Below are positions 62,705 through 64,000 of a stretch of DNA of 64,000 nt, piece by piece. The notes under the pieces were generated by a model. It was given only the letters and a program-made list of their open reading frames with translations, did not search any database and was not told where the DNA came from. Position 1 is the first letter of the stretch. Each line of letters begins with the position of its first letter. Source of the stretch: Tenrec ecaudatus (lineage: Eukaryota; Chordata; Mammalia; Afrosoricida; Tenrecidae); contig NC_134546.1 in assembly GCF_050624435.1 (NCBI RefSeq), positions 16,949,001-17,013,000 of the forward strand, given 5' to 3'. Position numbers and translations under genes: made by a program.

Positions 62705-62885
62705 TAAAATAATTGTAAAAACCCGTGGCATTGTCAATTCTGACTCACAGCCACTCTAAAGGGCAAAGTAGAACCAATTCCAGTGTTTCTAAGACTGAAT
62801 CTTTATGTGAACAGAAAAGACTCAAACTGCCAACCTTGTGGCAAGCAGTTCATAACATAACCCACTATCACTAGGGCCCTGATAA
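62705..62885 (-). mobile_element. SINE in TIA1 intron 1
   Basis: Reverse copy: attgtcaattctgactcaca to cactatcactagggccct. Confidence 0.8.
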
Positions 62886-63147
62886 GTGTACAGCTATCTC
62901 AAAAAAAGGGTGACTATCCATAAACATTTGAGAGGACATTACATTAAAAGATGTTAAAGATTCTTGGATTTGCAAGAATTAACACCCATCCACTAACACC
63001 AATGATATTTTTTCTAGTGTGTAGCTTCAACTAATTCAATGATTTAAAAGTGATCAAAGGCCAATTCAGATTCACTATTCAAAAAAACCAACACCACAAA
63101 AAAGCCATGGCGCATGTTTTCGGAATGTATTCACTAGAGAGGCAGCC

Positions 63148-63335
63148 TTGGTAGTACAATGGTTAAGCACTCAACTGTTAACCAAAAGGGTACCAGTTCG
63201 AATCCACCAACTGCTACTCGGGAGAGCGATGTAGCCATCAGCTTCCATGAAGTGTGCAACTCCTATAGGACAGTTGTTTTGTCCTACAGGGTCACCATGA
63301 GTTCATTGGACAACAGGACTGGCTTTTCAAATCAA
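63148..63335 (+). mobile_element. SINE in TIA1 intron 1
   Basis: agccttggtagtacaatggt and box-B-like ccagttcgaatccaccaact. It lies 350 bp from the CpG-rich end of the window. Confidence 0.82.
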
Positions 63336-63689
63336 CCACAGGTAAATTTTTCTAGAAACAAGTCATCCGCTAAGTGCAACGTTGTTTCAAGGTAAAGTGC
63401 AGGTTACCGTATAAAGTAACAACAACTATTACATCAACGAGGTGTGGTTATAAGGGTTAGGTTACATATAGATCATAAATATTAACTTGAAATAGAGGTT
63501 TTGGAGATTTAAAAAATATATACTGGACTTCCTAACAGTTGAACCAGCTAGAAAGGTACCCAAAGAAAGTTAAAATCGCCTTGTTCAACGCAGAGATTTC
63601 TCAACCCGCCAATATTCCAGAAATAACACAAAGGGCCACGTCAGAAACTCAGAGCTTTTCCTTCACTTTTGAGAAAAACCAAACAAAGG

Positions 63690-64000
63690 CAGGATCGCCT
63701 CCCCGGACAATACTTGGATCAACAAAAGGGGAAAACAGTGGGGAACTTAAGACGACCAAGAAAACCGCTTATGGTGAGAGCCTTGAACTCCAAAAATCCT
63801 CACACGGTCCTCGGAAGTGCAAGGCATTGATCGACTGTTGCTTCCTAAAAACTGTCCATTCGTTCAGCAGCACGTCCGTCACGAGCAGCGAGGGCGGATA
63901 AACACGCGCCGGACCCGCATCCCCGATACCTTCGGGGGAGACGTCCCTTTTGGAGAGAGCCTCGGGCTGCCCGCCCGGGGAGGGTGTTGGGGGGCGAGGG
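63690..64000 (-). promoter_or_regulatory. TIA1: CpG-rich shore of the TIA1 promoter / start of intron 1
   Basis: GC and CpG rise sharply over the last few hundred bases after 7 kb of A/T-rich intron, with no repeat. The TIA1 start codon and exon 1 donor were looked for here and not found, so exon 1 should lie just to the right. Confidence 0.45.

Noticed and set aside
63540..64000. TIA1 exon 1 with start codon
   Set aside because: I looked on the minus strand for the MEDEMPKTL coding start followed by a donor and did not find it; exon 1 should be past the right edge.

Overview
The window is vertebrate nuclear DNA and almost certainly comes from an afrotherian mammal, most likely a tenrec. Its genes are interrupted by GT-AG introns. 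It is densely filled with tRNA-derived AfroSINE-type SINEs, RTE/BovB-type LINE fragments and many 5'-truncated L1 3' ends. It also carries short elements that I recognise as non-autonomous SPIN (hAT) transposons. Among afrotherians, SPIN has been reported from tenrecs, so Echinops telfairi or a relative is the best guess. All family names are recognised by eye and no database was searched.

Two protein-coding genes are present, both on the minus strand, in the order known from human chromosome 2p13.3. C2orf42 occupies about 1 to 27,200. Its CpG-rich promoter lies at about 26,640-27,230 and one or two non-coding exons follow. Five coding exons (18,485 down to 430) encode roughly the first 417 of an expected 574 or so residues; the remaining exons lie off the left edge. 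TIA1 occupies about 36,830 to beyond 64,000. Twelve coding exons (56,322 down to 39,771) encode everything except the first eight or nine residues, so exon 1 must lie just past the right edge, where the sequence becomes CpG-rich. The in-window coding length plus the 26 nt expected from exon 1 gives exactly 386 codons plus a stop.

Layout: 1-12,245 is C2orf42 exon 6 region and an 11.7-kb intron holding a 27-unit minisatellite, a 3.1-kb composite L1 insertion, palindromic MITEs and an RTE fragment. 12,246-18,497 holds the other C2orf42 coding exons. 18,498-26,875 is 5' intronic sequence. 27,230-36,830 is intergenic, with an RPL23A processed pseudogene, old L1 and LTR-like repeats. 36,830-56,322 is the TIA1 3' UTR and exons 13 to 2, with a full-length 164-bp U1 snRNA pseudogene in intron 10. 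56,323-64,000 is TIA1 intron 1, mostly a decayed RTE element punctured by younger L1 3' ends.

The most unusual observations are: two L1 insertions sharing one fused two-part tail and junction, each bounded by a perfect target-site duplication; a SINE interrupted by both a SPIN and an L1, each with its own target-site duplication; a 135-bp, 133/135-identical direct repeat flanking TIA1 exon 3; and a U1 copy inside the gene of a protein known to recruit U1 snRNP. No complete unknown gene or new enzymatic system was found.
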